Assembly: GCA_045648445.1 (NCBI GenBank)
Contig: JAZRNY010000012.1
Span: 1 to 64,000, forward strand
Direction: 5' to 3'
Length of the DNA: 64,000 bases
Origin: SIG607 sp045648445
GTDB taxonomy: Bacteria > Bacillota > Clostridia > Oscillospirales > Acutalibacteraceae
The position numbers were made by a program, and so were the translations under genes. The notes under the pieces are model-generated. The model was not told the DNA's origin and made no database searches. It saw nothing but the letters and a program-made list of their open reading frames with translations. Of this stretch, positions 50,457-58,385 are shown piece by piece (position 1 is the stretch's first letter; each line of letters starts with the position of its first letter).

Positions 50457-50804
50457 ATGAATGATAGAACAATAAAAGAATTAGCTGTTGAACTTACGGT
50501 TGAAATAACTTATATATGCGATAATATTAAAGGTCGATCTGTTTTTGTGAATCAATTGTTACGTTCTTGTTCTTCGATTGGTGCAAATTCTCACGAAGCT
50601 AAATATGCCCAAAGCAAAGCTGATTTTATAAACAAACTCGAAATATCGTTAAAAGAATGTTACGAAACAGAGTATTGGCTTGAAATACTTTTTAAGGTTA
50701 ATTCTATTGATGCATCTATATATAAACATTTAATAAATAAATGTGGGACGATACGAAGAAAATTAATTGCTTCTATCACTACCGTTAAAAGCAAAAAGGA
50801 ATAA
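50457..50804 (+). CDS. Four-helix-bundle protein (S23 / 23S rRNA intervening-sequence type)
   Basis: A 115-aa all-helical protein. The arrangement MNDRTIKELAVELTVEI, FVNQLLRSCSSIGANSHEA, FINKLEISLKECYETEYWLEIL and a C-terminal helix with INKCGTIRRKL matches the S23 family, originally found in intervening sequences of 23S rRNA genes. Free-standing copies occur between genes in Clostridia; relatives serve as Avd in diversity-generating retroelements, but no reverse transcriptase is nearby. The start at 50457 with AAAGGA is chosen; the frame before it runs through the palindromic tract. Function unknown. Confidence 0.88.
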   Translation: MNDRTIKELAVELTVEITYICDNIKGRSVFVNQLLRSCSSIGANSHEAKYAQSKADFINKLEISLKECYETEYWLEILFKVNSIDASIYKHLINKCGTIRRKLIASITTVKSKKE

Positions 50805-50807
50805 TAA

Positions 50808-51377
50808 ATGAAAAGACAAAATAGTGAAATTATTTCAAATGTTATTGAATTACTTATAGGAAATAATGAAATTTTAGCAAAATCAATAATTGTTAATGAA
50901 TATCCACATAAGATTTACAATGTTGAAAAACGTATATATACTGTCCATGAAAAAATGGAACAGTTTATAAGCGATGGTTTTATTGACAGATATACTGGTG
51001 AAAAACTTATAAATCCGGGAATACTCAAAGTATTGTCTACTTATTTTCCTGATGAATTTCCATTTCATCCCCATTGGAAGATGACGGAAACCCATGTAGC
51101 GTATTGGGAGATGATTCCAACACTTGATCACATATATCCTATTGCTAAAGGTGGACGTGATGATAAGAGCAATTGGGTTACAACTTCTATGAAAAATAAC
51201 TCAATAAAAAGTAATTACACAATTGATGAAATTCATTGGACGTTACATCCTAAAGGAGATATGAGAGATTGGGATGGGTTATCAAAATCTTTTGTCAAGT
51301 TGATCGAAATTAACAAAGATCTCTTAAAAGATAATTACATAAAGATGTGGTACACTATCACTAAAAAATTGATATAA
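50808..51377 (+). CDS. HNH endonuclease-like protein
   Basis: A 189-aa protein whose middle contains an HNH-type motif: TLDHIYPIAKGG (D107, H108), N122 in KSNWV and N130 in MKNN. The Cys pairs that bind structural zinc in many HNH enzymes are absent; the equivalent segment reads RYTGEKL. No DNA-binding domain was recognised. It begins 3 bp after the four-helix-bundle gene and probably belongs to the same accessory unit. It may be a nuclease of a small mobile element or of a defence system; the partner genes needed for a restriction system are missing. Confidence 0.75.
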   Translation: MKRQNSEIISNVIELLIGNNEILAKSIIVNEYPHKIYNVEKRIYTVHEKMEQFISDGFIDRYTGEKLINPGILKVLSTYFPDEFPFHPHWKMTETHVAYWEMIPTLDHIYPIAKGGRDDKSNWVTTSMKNNSIKSNYTIDEIHWTLHPKGDMRDWDGLSKSFVKLIEINKDLLKDNYIKMWYTITKKLI

Positions 51378-51408
51378 AGATAAACACTAAACTGCAGGGA
51401 GAAGAAAA

Positions 51409-52445
51409 ATGGATATTATTTCGCTGAATTATTCTGATCTCCGTTTTAAAACTGCTCAAAAAATCAAAAATTATCTTTTATTATCTGAAAATAACAAAAT
51501 GACAATTGGGCTTTACTGTAAAGGGGATTTTTATGTTTTTGGAAATCCGGATGATGAAATAAAACTTCGTTATGATATAGGTTCAATTTCAAAAACCTTT
51601 ACCGCTCATCTTATTTTAAAACTTTGCGAAGAGGGTAAAATTGACCTTAATAGTAGAGTTGATAAATATTTATCTCTTAAAAAAGGGGAATATCCTACTG
51701 TATATCAGCTTATCACTCATACATCAGGATATCATCATTTAACTCCTATAGAAGTAACGGTACCAAGTTTGCTTATCAGTAGTTATGCCCGAAAAAATCC
51801 TTACGAAAACTGTACGGATAAAACGGTTATAAAGTGCCTTGAACGCCGCCGCTTTTTTAAAACTCCCGTTCGTTACGGTTATTCCGATTTTGCCTCTGCA
51901 ATTCTTGCAACTGTTGCTCAATCGGTTACCGATATACCTTTTGCAACGCTTTTCGAGGATTTTATTAAAAATGAACTTGGTCTTTTAAATACAAATATAG
52001 TTGAGGAATTAATAACGCGTACTCCGCTTGCCGCAAAGAATAAAAAAATTCTGCCATTTTGGAACTGGAATAAAAATAATCCGTATATAGCAGGTGGGGA
52101 ATGGTCAGCAATATAGAAGACATTCTTAAATATATTTCTTTGCAGATAGAAAGCAATTGTTCCTATATCATAAACGCTCATACAGTTTGTAAAGAATCGG
52201 AAATCAAAAATAACAATCATCTTATGTGCATAGGTTGGCATACCTATAAAAATTCAAATCAACTCTGGCACGTAGGCGGAGTGGGAACCTTTCGTTCCTC
52301 TGTAATTATAAATAAAAAATTAAAACTTGGAGTAGCGGTTTTGGGAAATGCAAAGGGTAGAGCAACCGCTAATTGCCACTATATAGCAAAAATGCTTTAC
52401 AGTGAACTGAAAAATAGAAGAATAAAATTAAATACAGGTGCTTAA
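51409..52445 (+). pseudogene. Class C beta-lactamase-like serine hydrolase, frameshifted
   Basis: Two overlapping frames together make one serine hydrolase of the beta-lactamase/PBP4* family. The first (51409-52116) carries the nucleophile motif SISK (S59, K62), the YSD tyrosine motif and ends abruptly after IAGGEWSAI. The second (52101-52445) begins MVSNIEDILKY and carries HVGGVGTF, the third motif. Adding one G to the GGGG run at 52096-52099 would restore IAGGGMVSNIED, the usual join. This could be a real loss, a variable G run or a sequence error. No signal peptide is seen. Confidence 0.8.
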
Positions 52446-52446
52446 A

Positions 52447-52920
52447 ATGAATAAAAACGATAAAACAAACGTGATGCGACTGCTAGATAAAGCAAAAATA
52501 GAGTATATTCCTCACTTTTATGACGGCGAAATAGTAGATGGTGTAGGTATAGCCAACGCTTTGGGCGAGGACGTAAACTGTACCTTTAAAACCCTTGTTA
52601 CGGTGTCTGATAAAGGTGAACATTTTGTGTTTGTTGTGCCGGTTGCCGAAAATCTTGATTTGAAAAAAGCGGCTAAAACTGTGGTTGTTAAGTCGATTGC
52701 CATGATAAAACAAAAAGAACTTTTGCCTCTTACCGGATATATTCACGGCGGTTGTTCTCCGATAGGTATGAAAAAACGCTTTAAAACCGTTTTTCACGAA
52801 ACTGCGCAAAACTTTGAAAAAATATATTTCAGCGCAGGTAAAGTCGGCTGTCAGGTCGAAATAGAAACAAAAAAGGCAATTGACTATATCGGCGCAGTTT
52901 ATGGTGATATAATAGTATAA
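52447..52920 (+). CDS. ybaK: Cys-tRNA(Pro)/Cys-tRNA(Cys) deacylase YbaK-like
   Basis: Trans-editing protein that removes cysteine from mischarged tRNA-Pro. The 157-aa sequence shows the YbaK/EbsC pattern: TNVMRLLDKAKIEY near the start, TFKTLVTVSD, FVVPVAENLDLKKAAK, and GYIHGGCSPIGMKK before the C-terminal IDYIGAVYGDI. ATG at 52447 overlaps the end of the serine hydrolase frame; an upstream GTG is less likely. A terminator follows. Confidence 0.92.
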   Translation: MNKNDKTNVMRLLDKAKIEYIPHFYDGEIVDGVGIANALGEDVNCTFKTLVTVSDKGEHFVFVVPVAENLDLKKAAKTVVVKSIAMIKQKELLPLTGYIHGGCSPIGMKKRFKTVFHETAQNFEKIYFSAGKVGCQVEIETKKAIDYIGAVYGDIIV

Positions 52921-52944
52921 AAATTTAATATGTTTAATAATATA

Positions 52945-52980
52945 AAACACCCCGTGTTAAATTAGACACGGGGTGTTTCA
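52945..52980. terminator. Bidirectional terminator
   Basis: AAACACCCCGTGT (52945-52957) pairs perfectly with ACACGGGGTGTTT (52966-52978). It follows ybaK on the plus strand and the oxidoreductase remnant on the minus strand. Confidence 0.88.
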
Positions 52981-52982
52981 TT

Positions 52983-53220
52983 TCAGTTGATTTCAAAGTC
53001 AAACAATCTAAAATCGCTTGAACCGAACGTAGCTATGGGTATAAAACGAACAGTGCTTACGCACCAATCAACAGAGTGAAGTACAAATCTCTGATGATTA
53101 TCTGTGATATGTATTTCTTTTGTATCTCCGTTTTTGGTAATACCTACAATTTTATATTCCTTTATTAAGGTTTTGGGTAATTTGAATTTAGTCTGAACCA
53201 AAGGTATGTTACAGGAAAAT
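52983..53220 (-). pseudogene. C-terminal remnant of an FAD-dependent oxidoreductase-like protein
   Basis: The open frame covers about 80 codons but its apparent start lies inside the terminator of the next minus-strand gene and has no ribosome site. The sequence, with IHITDNHQRFVLH, VDWCVSTVRFIPIATFGSSDFRLFDFEIN, resembles the last part of certain clostridial FAD-dependent oxidoreductases, which end in RLxPxxTWGxxxAxxFxFD-type segments (recalled from the family, not searched). It is probably what is left of a deleted gene. It could be a real small protein, but nothing supports independent expression. Confidence 0.5.
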
Positions 53221-53255
53221 AAGCGTCCCAAAAGTTTCTGTCTTTTGGGACGCTT
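53221..53255 (-). terminator. Terminator of the Na/Pi transporter gene
   Basis: A 14-bp perfect stem (53221-53234 with 53242-53255) directly after the transporter stop, followed on the minus strand by TTATTTT. Confidence 0.82.
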
Positions 53256-53263
53256 GATGATTT

Positions 53264-54949
53264 TTATACGGTATCTTTTTGTGAGCCGATAGGATTTACT
53301 ATACTGTAACCGACGTTTACAAGATGGTCTGCCACACGTTCAAGACCTGCAACTGTAGAGGAATAGTAGGGACTTACTTCCATACTGCAGTTGCCGTCCT
53401 TAAGTCTTGCGAAATGATTTGACGTAAGTTCCTTTTTCATTTCGTCAATTTCGTTTTCAAGTTCGGTTAATTCTGATAATTTTGCTTTGTTTAAATTATC
53501 AAAAATATCTTTTGAAACAATCAGCATTTGCATAACTTTATCACGCATCTTTTGGATATCTTCCTGCGCCTTATTTGAAAAGGTTATATTCTTTGATGAC
53601 ATTTCAACGGCTATTTCATAGAAATTTTCTGTATGGTCGCCTATGCGTTCAAGGTCGTTAAGAACGTGAAAATATGAACCTATTATAAGCTCGTCGCTTT
53701 GTTCAACGTTAGCTGAAAGCTTAATGAGAAATCGTGTTAACGCGCCGTTAGTAAAGTCAACTCTGGCTTCGTTTTGTAAAATTTTTTCTCCTTTTTGGGA
53801 ATTTTCGTTATCCATTGCGTTAAAGGATAGCGTTACGTTTTCTTTAACCAAATTAAACATATAATCGATTTCCTTTTTTGTCTGCATCAAGGCTACACTT
53901 GGCATAGTAAGAAGTCGATCGTCAATATACTTAAGAGTAAATTCGTTTTCATTTGTTTTCTTGTCTTTGATTATTTTGCAGGAATATTTGACGAGTTGTT
54001 TTACAAAGGGCAAGAGAACTAAGGTTGTGGTAACGTTGAAAATAACGTGAAAAGCTGATACTCTCATCTGAAGTGACGTAGTATCGTTTCCGGGGAATAA
54101 CGACGCAAGTAAATTTATTATCGGTTTGTCGAATAACCATACGATTATTGTGAAAATGATTGTTCCTATTACGTTAAACGTAAAGTGTATAAGGGCAACT
54201 CGTTTCGAGTTAGAGTTTGCGCCGACAGAGGCTAGAAGGGCAGTTACACAAGTACCGATATTAGCACCAAGTATTATAAATAAAGCAAGGTTAATGGGAA
54301 GCACTCCCGTTCCAACCATTGTTATAACAACGCCCGTTGCGGCGGACGAACTTTGTATAAGCGCTGTAAAAATAATACCCACTAATATAAGAAGTAACGG
54401 AAAATCAATTACCGCAAATATTCCCTGAAACATTGCTTCAATAGATGGATTTCCAAACGCCTGCTCACTGCTCATTATATTAAGCCCTACAAAAATAAGT
54501 CCGAGTCCACTGCATAAAAGTCCTGCAATTTTTATTTTTTCTTTTTTGAAAAATCCCATCATTACGCCTGCAAAAGCAAAAAAATACATCAGCATATTAA
54601 AAAAATCGTTTTTAAGCGCAACTAAAACTCCCGTTATTGTGGTTCCTATATTGGCACCCATAATTATGGGTGTTGCTTGCATAAGCGTCATAACTCCGGC
54701 ATTAACAAGACCGATAACCATAACGCTTGTGGCGGATGAACTCTGGATAATCGCGGTAACCCCCGCACCTATTCCGACGCCCGAAAAGCGATTGTTGCTT
54801 ATTTTTCCGAGCATTTTTTTCATACCGTCTCCTGCGCTTTTTTCGAGCGCATCACTTAAAAAATTCATTCCGACAATAAAAATTCCGACGCCTGCCAAAA
54901 GCCATATAAGACTGCTTATAAGTCGTAGTGTTTCTTCAGTTGATACCAT
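53264..54949 (-). CDS. Na+/phosphate cotransporter family protein with PhoU-like domain
   Basis: A 561-aa NptA/YjbB-type protein. The membrane part (about 1-325) has two repeats with the QSSSATSVMVIGLVNAG and QSSSAATGVVITMVG signatures, the hallmark of Na/Pi cotransporters. The C-terminal third is a helical PhoU-like domain (about 355-545) with ERIGDHTENF and ERVADHLVNVG. PhoU-like domains bind metals and may regulate transport. It is transcribed alone; the closest neighbours are also sodium-linked (OadB). Confidence 0.93.
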   Translation of the reverse strand: MVSTEETLRLISSLIWLLAGVGIFIVGMNFLSDALEKSAGDGMKKMLGKISNNRFSGVGIGAGVTAIIQSSSATSVMVIGLVNAGVMTLMQATPIIMGANIGTTITGVLVALKNDFFNMLMYFFAFAGVMMGFFKKEKIKIAGLLCSGLGLIFVGLNIMSSEQAFGNPSIEAMFQGIFAVIDFPLLLILVGIIFTALIQSSSAATGVVITMVGTGVLPINLALFIILGANIGTCVTALLASVGANSNSKRVALIHFTFNVIGTIIFTIIVWLFDKPIINLLASLFPGNDTTSLQMRVSAFHVIFNVTTTLVLLPFVKQLVKYSCKIIKDKKTNENEFTLKYIDDRLLTMPSVALMQTKKEIDYMFNLVKENVTLSFNAMDNENSQKGEKILQNEARVDFTNGALTRFLIKLSANVEQSDELIIGSYFHVLNDLERIGDHTENFYEIAVEMSSKNITFSNKAQEDIQKMRDKVMQMLIVSKDIFDNLNKAKLSELTELENEIDEMKKELTSNHFARLKDGNCSMEVSPYYSSTVAGLERVADHLVNVGYSIVNPIGSQKDTV

Positions 54950-55017
54950 TAATATTCTCCTTATTACTTTTTGGAAAAATTATATCATATATCAGATTAA
55001 GAGTCGGTAAATAATAA

Positions 55018-55048
55018 AGCAGTATTGAATATTCAATACTGCTTTTAG
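55018..55048 (-). terminator. Terminator of the oadB operon
   Basis: AGCAGTATTGAAT and ATTCAATACTGCT form a perfect palindrome with T-rich flank on the minus strand, 17 bp after the small OadG-like gene. Confidence 0.8.
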
Positions 55049-55064
55049 TGTTTCTTAAGAACTA

Positions 55065-55202
55065 CTATTTATCCTTATCATTAGAAGGAAGTTTTCCTAT
55101 GATATAGGTGGCTAACATAATAATTCCGATAATTATAAATACTCCGAGCATTCCAATGCCCATATATTTAAGATAATTTATAAACTGAATAGGTTCAAAC
55201 AT
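55065..55202 (-). CDS. Tiny membrane protein, probable OadG-like partner of OadB
   Basis: A 45-aa protein below usual length limits. It has one membrane helix (about 14-37, MGIGMLGVFIIIGIIMLATYII) with a short hydrophilic C-terminus, and GGAGGG lies 7 bp before the ATG at 55202. It starts 17 bp after oadB and before a terminator. Sodium pump decarboxylases have a small single-helix gamma subunit with the comparable MGMGVVF-type segment. The Zn-binding or Pro/Ala tail of true OadG is missing, so this is an inferred, minimal gamma subunit. Confidence 0.75.
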   Translation of the reverse strand: MFEPIQFINYLKYMGIGMLGVFIIIGIIMLATYIIGKLPSNDKDK

Positions 55203-55219
55203 ATTTATTTCCCTCCAAA

Positions 55220-56356
55220 TTATTTAAAAAAGCCCAGCACAAGGGAACCTGCAATAACTGATGCAATCTGTCCCGATACGTTAACTCCTATTGAATGCAT
55301 AAGAAGAAAGTTTTGATTATCTGCCTCTAATCCCATTTTATGAACTATTCTACCTGACATCGGGAATGCAGAAATTCCTGCGGCGCCAATCATTGGGTTT
55401 ACGGGGTCTTTTTTCATCAGCTTTAATATTACGTTGAAAAACTTTGCGAAAATAACTCCGCCTGCCGTATCAATAATGAAGGCTATAAGACCTAATCCTA
55501 AAATAAGAAGCGTGTCAGTATTAAGGAATTTATCGGCACTCATTTGAAAAGCTATAGTAATACCTAGGAAGATAGTTACTAGATTTGCAAGAACCTTTTG
55601 AGCGGTGTCAGAAATAGAATCGAGCACACCGCATTCTCTTATAAGATTTCCGAACATAAGGAATCCGATAAGTGAAGCTGCGGATGGAACGAAAATACAG
55701 GTGACTATTGATATAATAATCGGGAAAAGTATTTTGGTTCTTTTAGAAACGCTTTTTTGCTCGTATTTCATACGTATTTTACGCTCTTTTTCAGTGGTCA
55801 ACAGTTTTATAACGGGAGGTTGAATAATCGGTACAAGCGCCATATAAGAATATGCTGCTACTGCAATAGCACCGATATATTTGGAATTTTCGCCTCCGCT
55901 GAGGAGAGTATTTGCTACAACGATTGAGGTAGGACCATCGGCAGCGCCTATGATAGAAATGGATGCCGCAACGTCTTCTGAGAAAAACATAGCTGCAGTA
56001 CATAAAGTGAAGAAGATTCCGAACTGAGCCGCCGCACCGAATATCATAAGTTTAGGATTGTTAAGTAGTGGGCCGAAATCTATCATTGCGCCTATACCTA
56101 TGAATAAAATAAGCGGAAAAAGTTCGTTTGATATGCCTGCATTATATAGTGTTTCGAGAGGCTCTGAAATTCCTGAATGAGGGAAGTTCATAAGAATTGC
56201 GCCAAATCCTATAGGTAGCAGCAGGGTAGGCTCCATCTGTTTTTTTATGGCAAGATAAATTAATATTCCACCTATCAGCCACATTACTATCATTTTCCAG
56301 TTTCCGTCTTTTGTAAATTCCAAAATCGGTTCAAAAAGTTCCAACAATTCCTTCAT
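55220..56356 (-). CDS. oadB: Sodium ion-translocating decarboxylase beta subunit
   Basis: Membrane subunit of Na+-pumping decarboxylases for oxaloacetate, methylmalonyl-CoA or glutaconyl-CoA. The 378-aa protein has the family motifs ANMN-like start region, IGIGAMIDFGPLL, IIGAADGPTSIVVANTLL, AVAAYSYMALVPIIQPP and NPMIGAAGISAFPMS. These contain the Asp/Ser residues for sodium. ATG at 56356 with AGGAAAG is preferred over 56374. No carboxyltransferase (alpha) or biotin-carrier gene is in this window, so the substrate is unknown. Confidence 0.92.
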   Translation of the reverse strand: MKELLELFEPILEFTKDGNWKMIVMWLIGGILIYLAIKKQMEPTLLLPIGFGAILMNFPHSGISEPLETLYNAGISNELFPLILFIGIGAMIDFGPLLNNPKLMIFGAAAQFGIFFTLCTAAMFFSEDVAASISIIGAADGPTSIVVANTLLSGGENSKYIGAIAVAAYSYMALVPIIQPPVIKLLTTEKERKIRMKYEQKSVSKRTKILFPIIISIVTCIFVPSAASLIGFLMFGNLIRECGVLDSISDTAQKVLANLVTIFLGITIAFQMSADKFLNTDTLLILGLGLIAFIIDTAGGVIFAKFFNVILKLMKKDPVNPMIGAAGISAFPMSGRIVHKMGLEADNQNFLLMHSIGVNVSGQIASVIAGSLVLGFFK

Positions 56357-56426
56357 TTGCTTTCCTTCTTTCATAAATACTTGTTATATTATATTATTAT
56401 ATATCCGGTAAAGATTCAGTAAATAG

Positions 56427-56463
56427 TAATAGCAGCATTAAGCAATTTTGCTTAATGCCGCTA
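56427..56463 (-). terminator. Terminator of the two-component genes
   Basis: AGCAGCATTAAGC and GCTTAATGCCGCT pair with one mismatch, 4 bp after the response regulator stop. Confidence 0.7.
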
Positions 56464-56466
56464 TTT

Positions 56467-57174
56467 TTATTCGTTAAGTCTGTAGCCTACGCCGAGTTCA
56501 TTTGCTATATAATTAGCTTCTCCCGGTTTATCACCGAATTTCTTTCGGATATTAGCCATATTAACCTGTAATTTTTTTACACTGCCTTCTTGAGCGTATC
56601 CGCCCCATATCGCTTTAATTATGGCGGAGTATGTCATCATTTTTCCGCAATTTTCAGAGAGAAGAGATATTATGTTATATTCGGTCTGAGTTAGATGGAT
56701 TTCTTCACCTCGTATAAAAACCTGTCGCGCGTTGTAATCGATTTCCAGTTCTTTAAGTGTGAATTTTCCATTTGGAAGTCTTCCTTCTGTGGAACAAAAA
56801 CGGTTGTTGCGCAAGGCTGCTCTTACCCTTGCAAGAAGTTCTCCCGAAGCGAACGGTTTTGTTATATAATCGTTGGCGCCTCTGTCTAAGGCTATGATTT
56901 TGTCACTCTCGTTTGTACGGGCTGACAGAACAATAATAGGTGTTAACGAATCCTTTCTTACGTAATCGAGAAAATTCATACCATCCGAATCGGGAAGCCC
57001 CAAATCCAGAATAATCAGGTCGGGAATATGGGAAACAAATAACGTTTTTGCCATTGAACAGGAATCAGCAGGAATTGTCTGATATCCCGCAGTTTCTAAC
57101 ACAGTAGCTACTAAATTACGTATATTGTTTTCATCTTCTATAAGAAGAATTTTGTATTTATTCTGTATCATCAC
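56467..57174 (-). CDS. kdpE: KdpE-like response regulator
   Basis: A 235-aa OmpR/PhoB-class regulator. The receiver domain (about 8-120) has the acidic pair ED, the phosphorylation Asp in LIILDLGLPDSDG, the Ser in VLSART and Lys in YITKPF. The C-terminal winged helix ends ANYIANELGVGYRL, as in KdpE. It overlaps the sensor gene by 17 bp. KdpDE normally controls the potassium pump KdpFABC, but no kdp pump gene lies in the window, so the target could be another potassium transporter or the neighbouring oadB. Confidence 0.88.
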   Translation of the reverse strand: MMIQNKYKILLIEDENNIRNLVATVLETAGYQTIPADSCSMAKTLFVSHIPDLIILDLGLPDSDGMNFLDYVRKDSLTPIIVLSARTNESDKIIALDRGANDYITKPFASGELLARVRAALRNNRFCSTEGRLPNGKFTLKELEIDYNARQVFIRGEEIHLTQTEYNIISLLSENCGKMMTYSAIIKAIWGGYAQEGSVKKLQVNMANIRKKFGDKPGEANYIANELGVGYRLNE

Positions 57175-58225
57175 TGAATGTTTCCGTGTTTAAGTCGAAA
57201 CGGAATACTGCTCCTCCTGTCTTTATATTTTCTGCTTTTATGTTGCCGCCGTGTGCTTTAATGATGGTGGCGCAAACCGATAATCCGATTCCTGCATTTT
57301 TCTTTTTGCTGTCGGCAACTTCATTTGCGGTATTATAATATCCCGTAAAAAGTGTTTCAAGACGTTTTGGGGCTATACCGCATCCGTTATCTTTAATTTC
57401 GAATATTGCATTCTCTCCTAAAGTGAATACCCTTAATGAGAGACGTGTCATTCCGATTGCGTGCTGAACCGCATTTTCCAGAAGGTTTACTATAACCTGT
57501 TCTATTAAAATCGCATCCATTGGAATAATTATTACGTCTTCGGGCAACTCTATTTCAACCTTTTGAAATGGGTAGCGTTTTTTGAATTTCAGCATTACAG
57601 AGTCTATAAGTTCTTCAAGTACGGTTGGGGTTTTTATTATTTTTACCTGTCCGCTGTCAATACGTGTTATGGAAAGAAGATTTTCTACCATACGCACAAG
57701 CCACTCGGAATCCTCTTTTATGCCTTCGACAATTTTTTCTTTTTGCCCATCGGTCATAGCGTCTTTATTTTCAAGAAGTGTGGTACTTGAGCCGTAAATG
57801 GTAGTAAGAGGAGTTCTTAAATCATGTGATACTGCTCTTAAAAGATTAGCTCGCATACGCTCTTTTTCATGTTCTGACTTTATAGTTTCATGTTGTTTTA
57901 ATTTTGTTGTGAGTGTACTTGTAAGAATAGCGATGGCTATCATAACAATTCCTGAAATAATATTGACAGGTGTGGTGAAATCAAGGGCAAAATAGGGGAA
58001 AGTAAAGGCATAGTTTACGGCGACTGTTCCTAAAAAAGCACCTGTTACACCGTAAAAATAACCATCTGTGAAAAGAGATATTAAAAAAACGGCAAACACG
58101 AAAATGGTAGTAATGTGTTCTTGAACGTCAAATATGTACTGAAAAAGCAGACTCAGACCGAAAGCAAACAGTAAAAAACAAATCGTAATAAATATGTTCT
58201 TTACGTATTTAGAAACTGATTTCAT
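57158..58225 (-). CDS. KdpD-like sensor histidine kinase lacking the cytoplasmic N-terminal sensor
   Basis: A 355-aa kinase. It has four closely spaced membrane helices of the DUF4118 type (about 10-105), a HisKA domain with AVSHDLRTPLTT (phosphorylated His) and an ATPase domain with NLLENAVQHA, DNGCGI and GIGLSVC. Full-length KdpD carries about 400 N-terminal residues with KdpD and Usp domains; this one has only the membrane and kinase parts. It forms an operon with the regulator. Such short KdpD forms are found in other Firmicutes; the signal sensed is unknown. Confidence 0.88.
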   Translation of the reverse strand: MKSVSKYVKNIFITICFLLFAFGLSLLFQYIFDVQEHITTIFVFAVFLISLFTDGYFYGVTGAFLGTVAVNYAFTFPYFALDFTTPVNIISGIVMIAIAILTSTLTTKLKQHETIKSEHEKERMRANLLRAVSHDLRTPLTTIYGSSTTLLENKDAMTDGQKEKIVEGIKEDSEWLVRMVENLLSITRIDSGQVKIIKTPTVLEELIDSVMLKFKKRYPFQKVEIELPEDVIIIPMDAILIEQVIVNLLENAVQHAIGMTRLSLRVFTLGENAIFEIKDNGCGIAPKRLETLFTGYYNTANEVADSKKKNAGIGLSVCATIIKAHGGNIKAENIKTGGAVFRFDLNTETFSDDTE

Positions 58226-58347
58226 ATTAAGTTCCTTCTTATTGATATATGTTGATATTACTATACATCTAATCGGGTAAAAGGATGGTAAAAAGTAATA
58301 TAATTTAATGATAACATATATATTTTAAAAATTCCACTTAAATATAT

Positions 58348-58383
58348 AAAAGCAGAAACGTTTAATTGTTTCTGCTTTTGCTT
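58348..58383 (-). terminator. Terminator of the GH13 gene
   Basis: AAAAGCAGAAAC (58348-58359) pairs perfectly with GTTTCTGCTTTT (58368-58379), just after the GH13 stop. Confidence 0.85.
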
Positions 58384-58385
58384 TA

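Noticed and set aside
50457..50804. Diversity-generating retroelement (S23 protein as Avd)
   Set aside because: No reverse transcriptase, template repeat or variable repeat was found nearby.
52101..52445. Independent small gene starting MVSNIEDILKY
   Set aside because: It is the missing C-terminal part of the upstream serine hydrolase; a single G restores one continuous frame.
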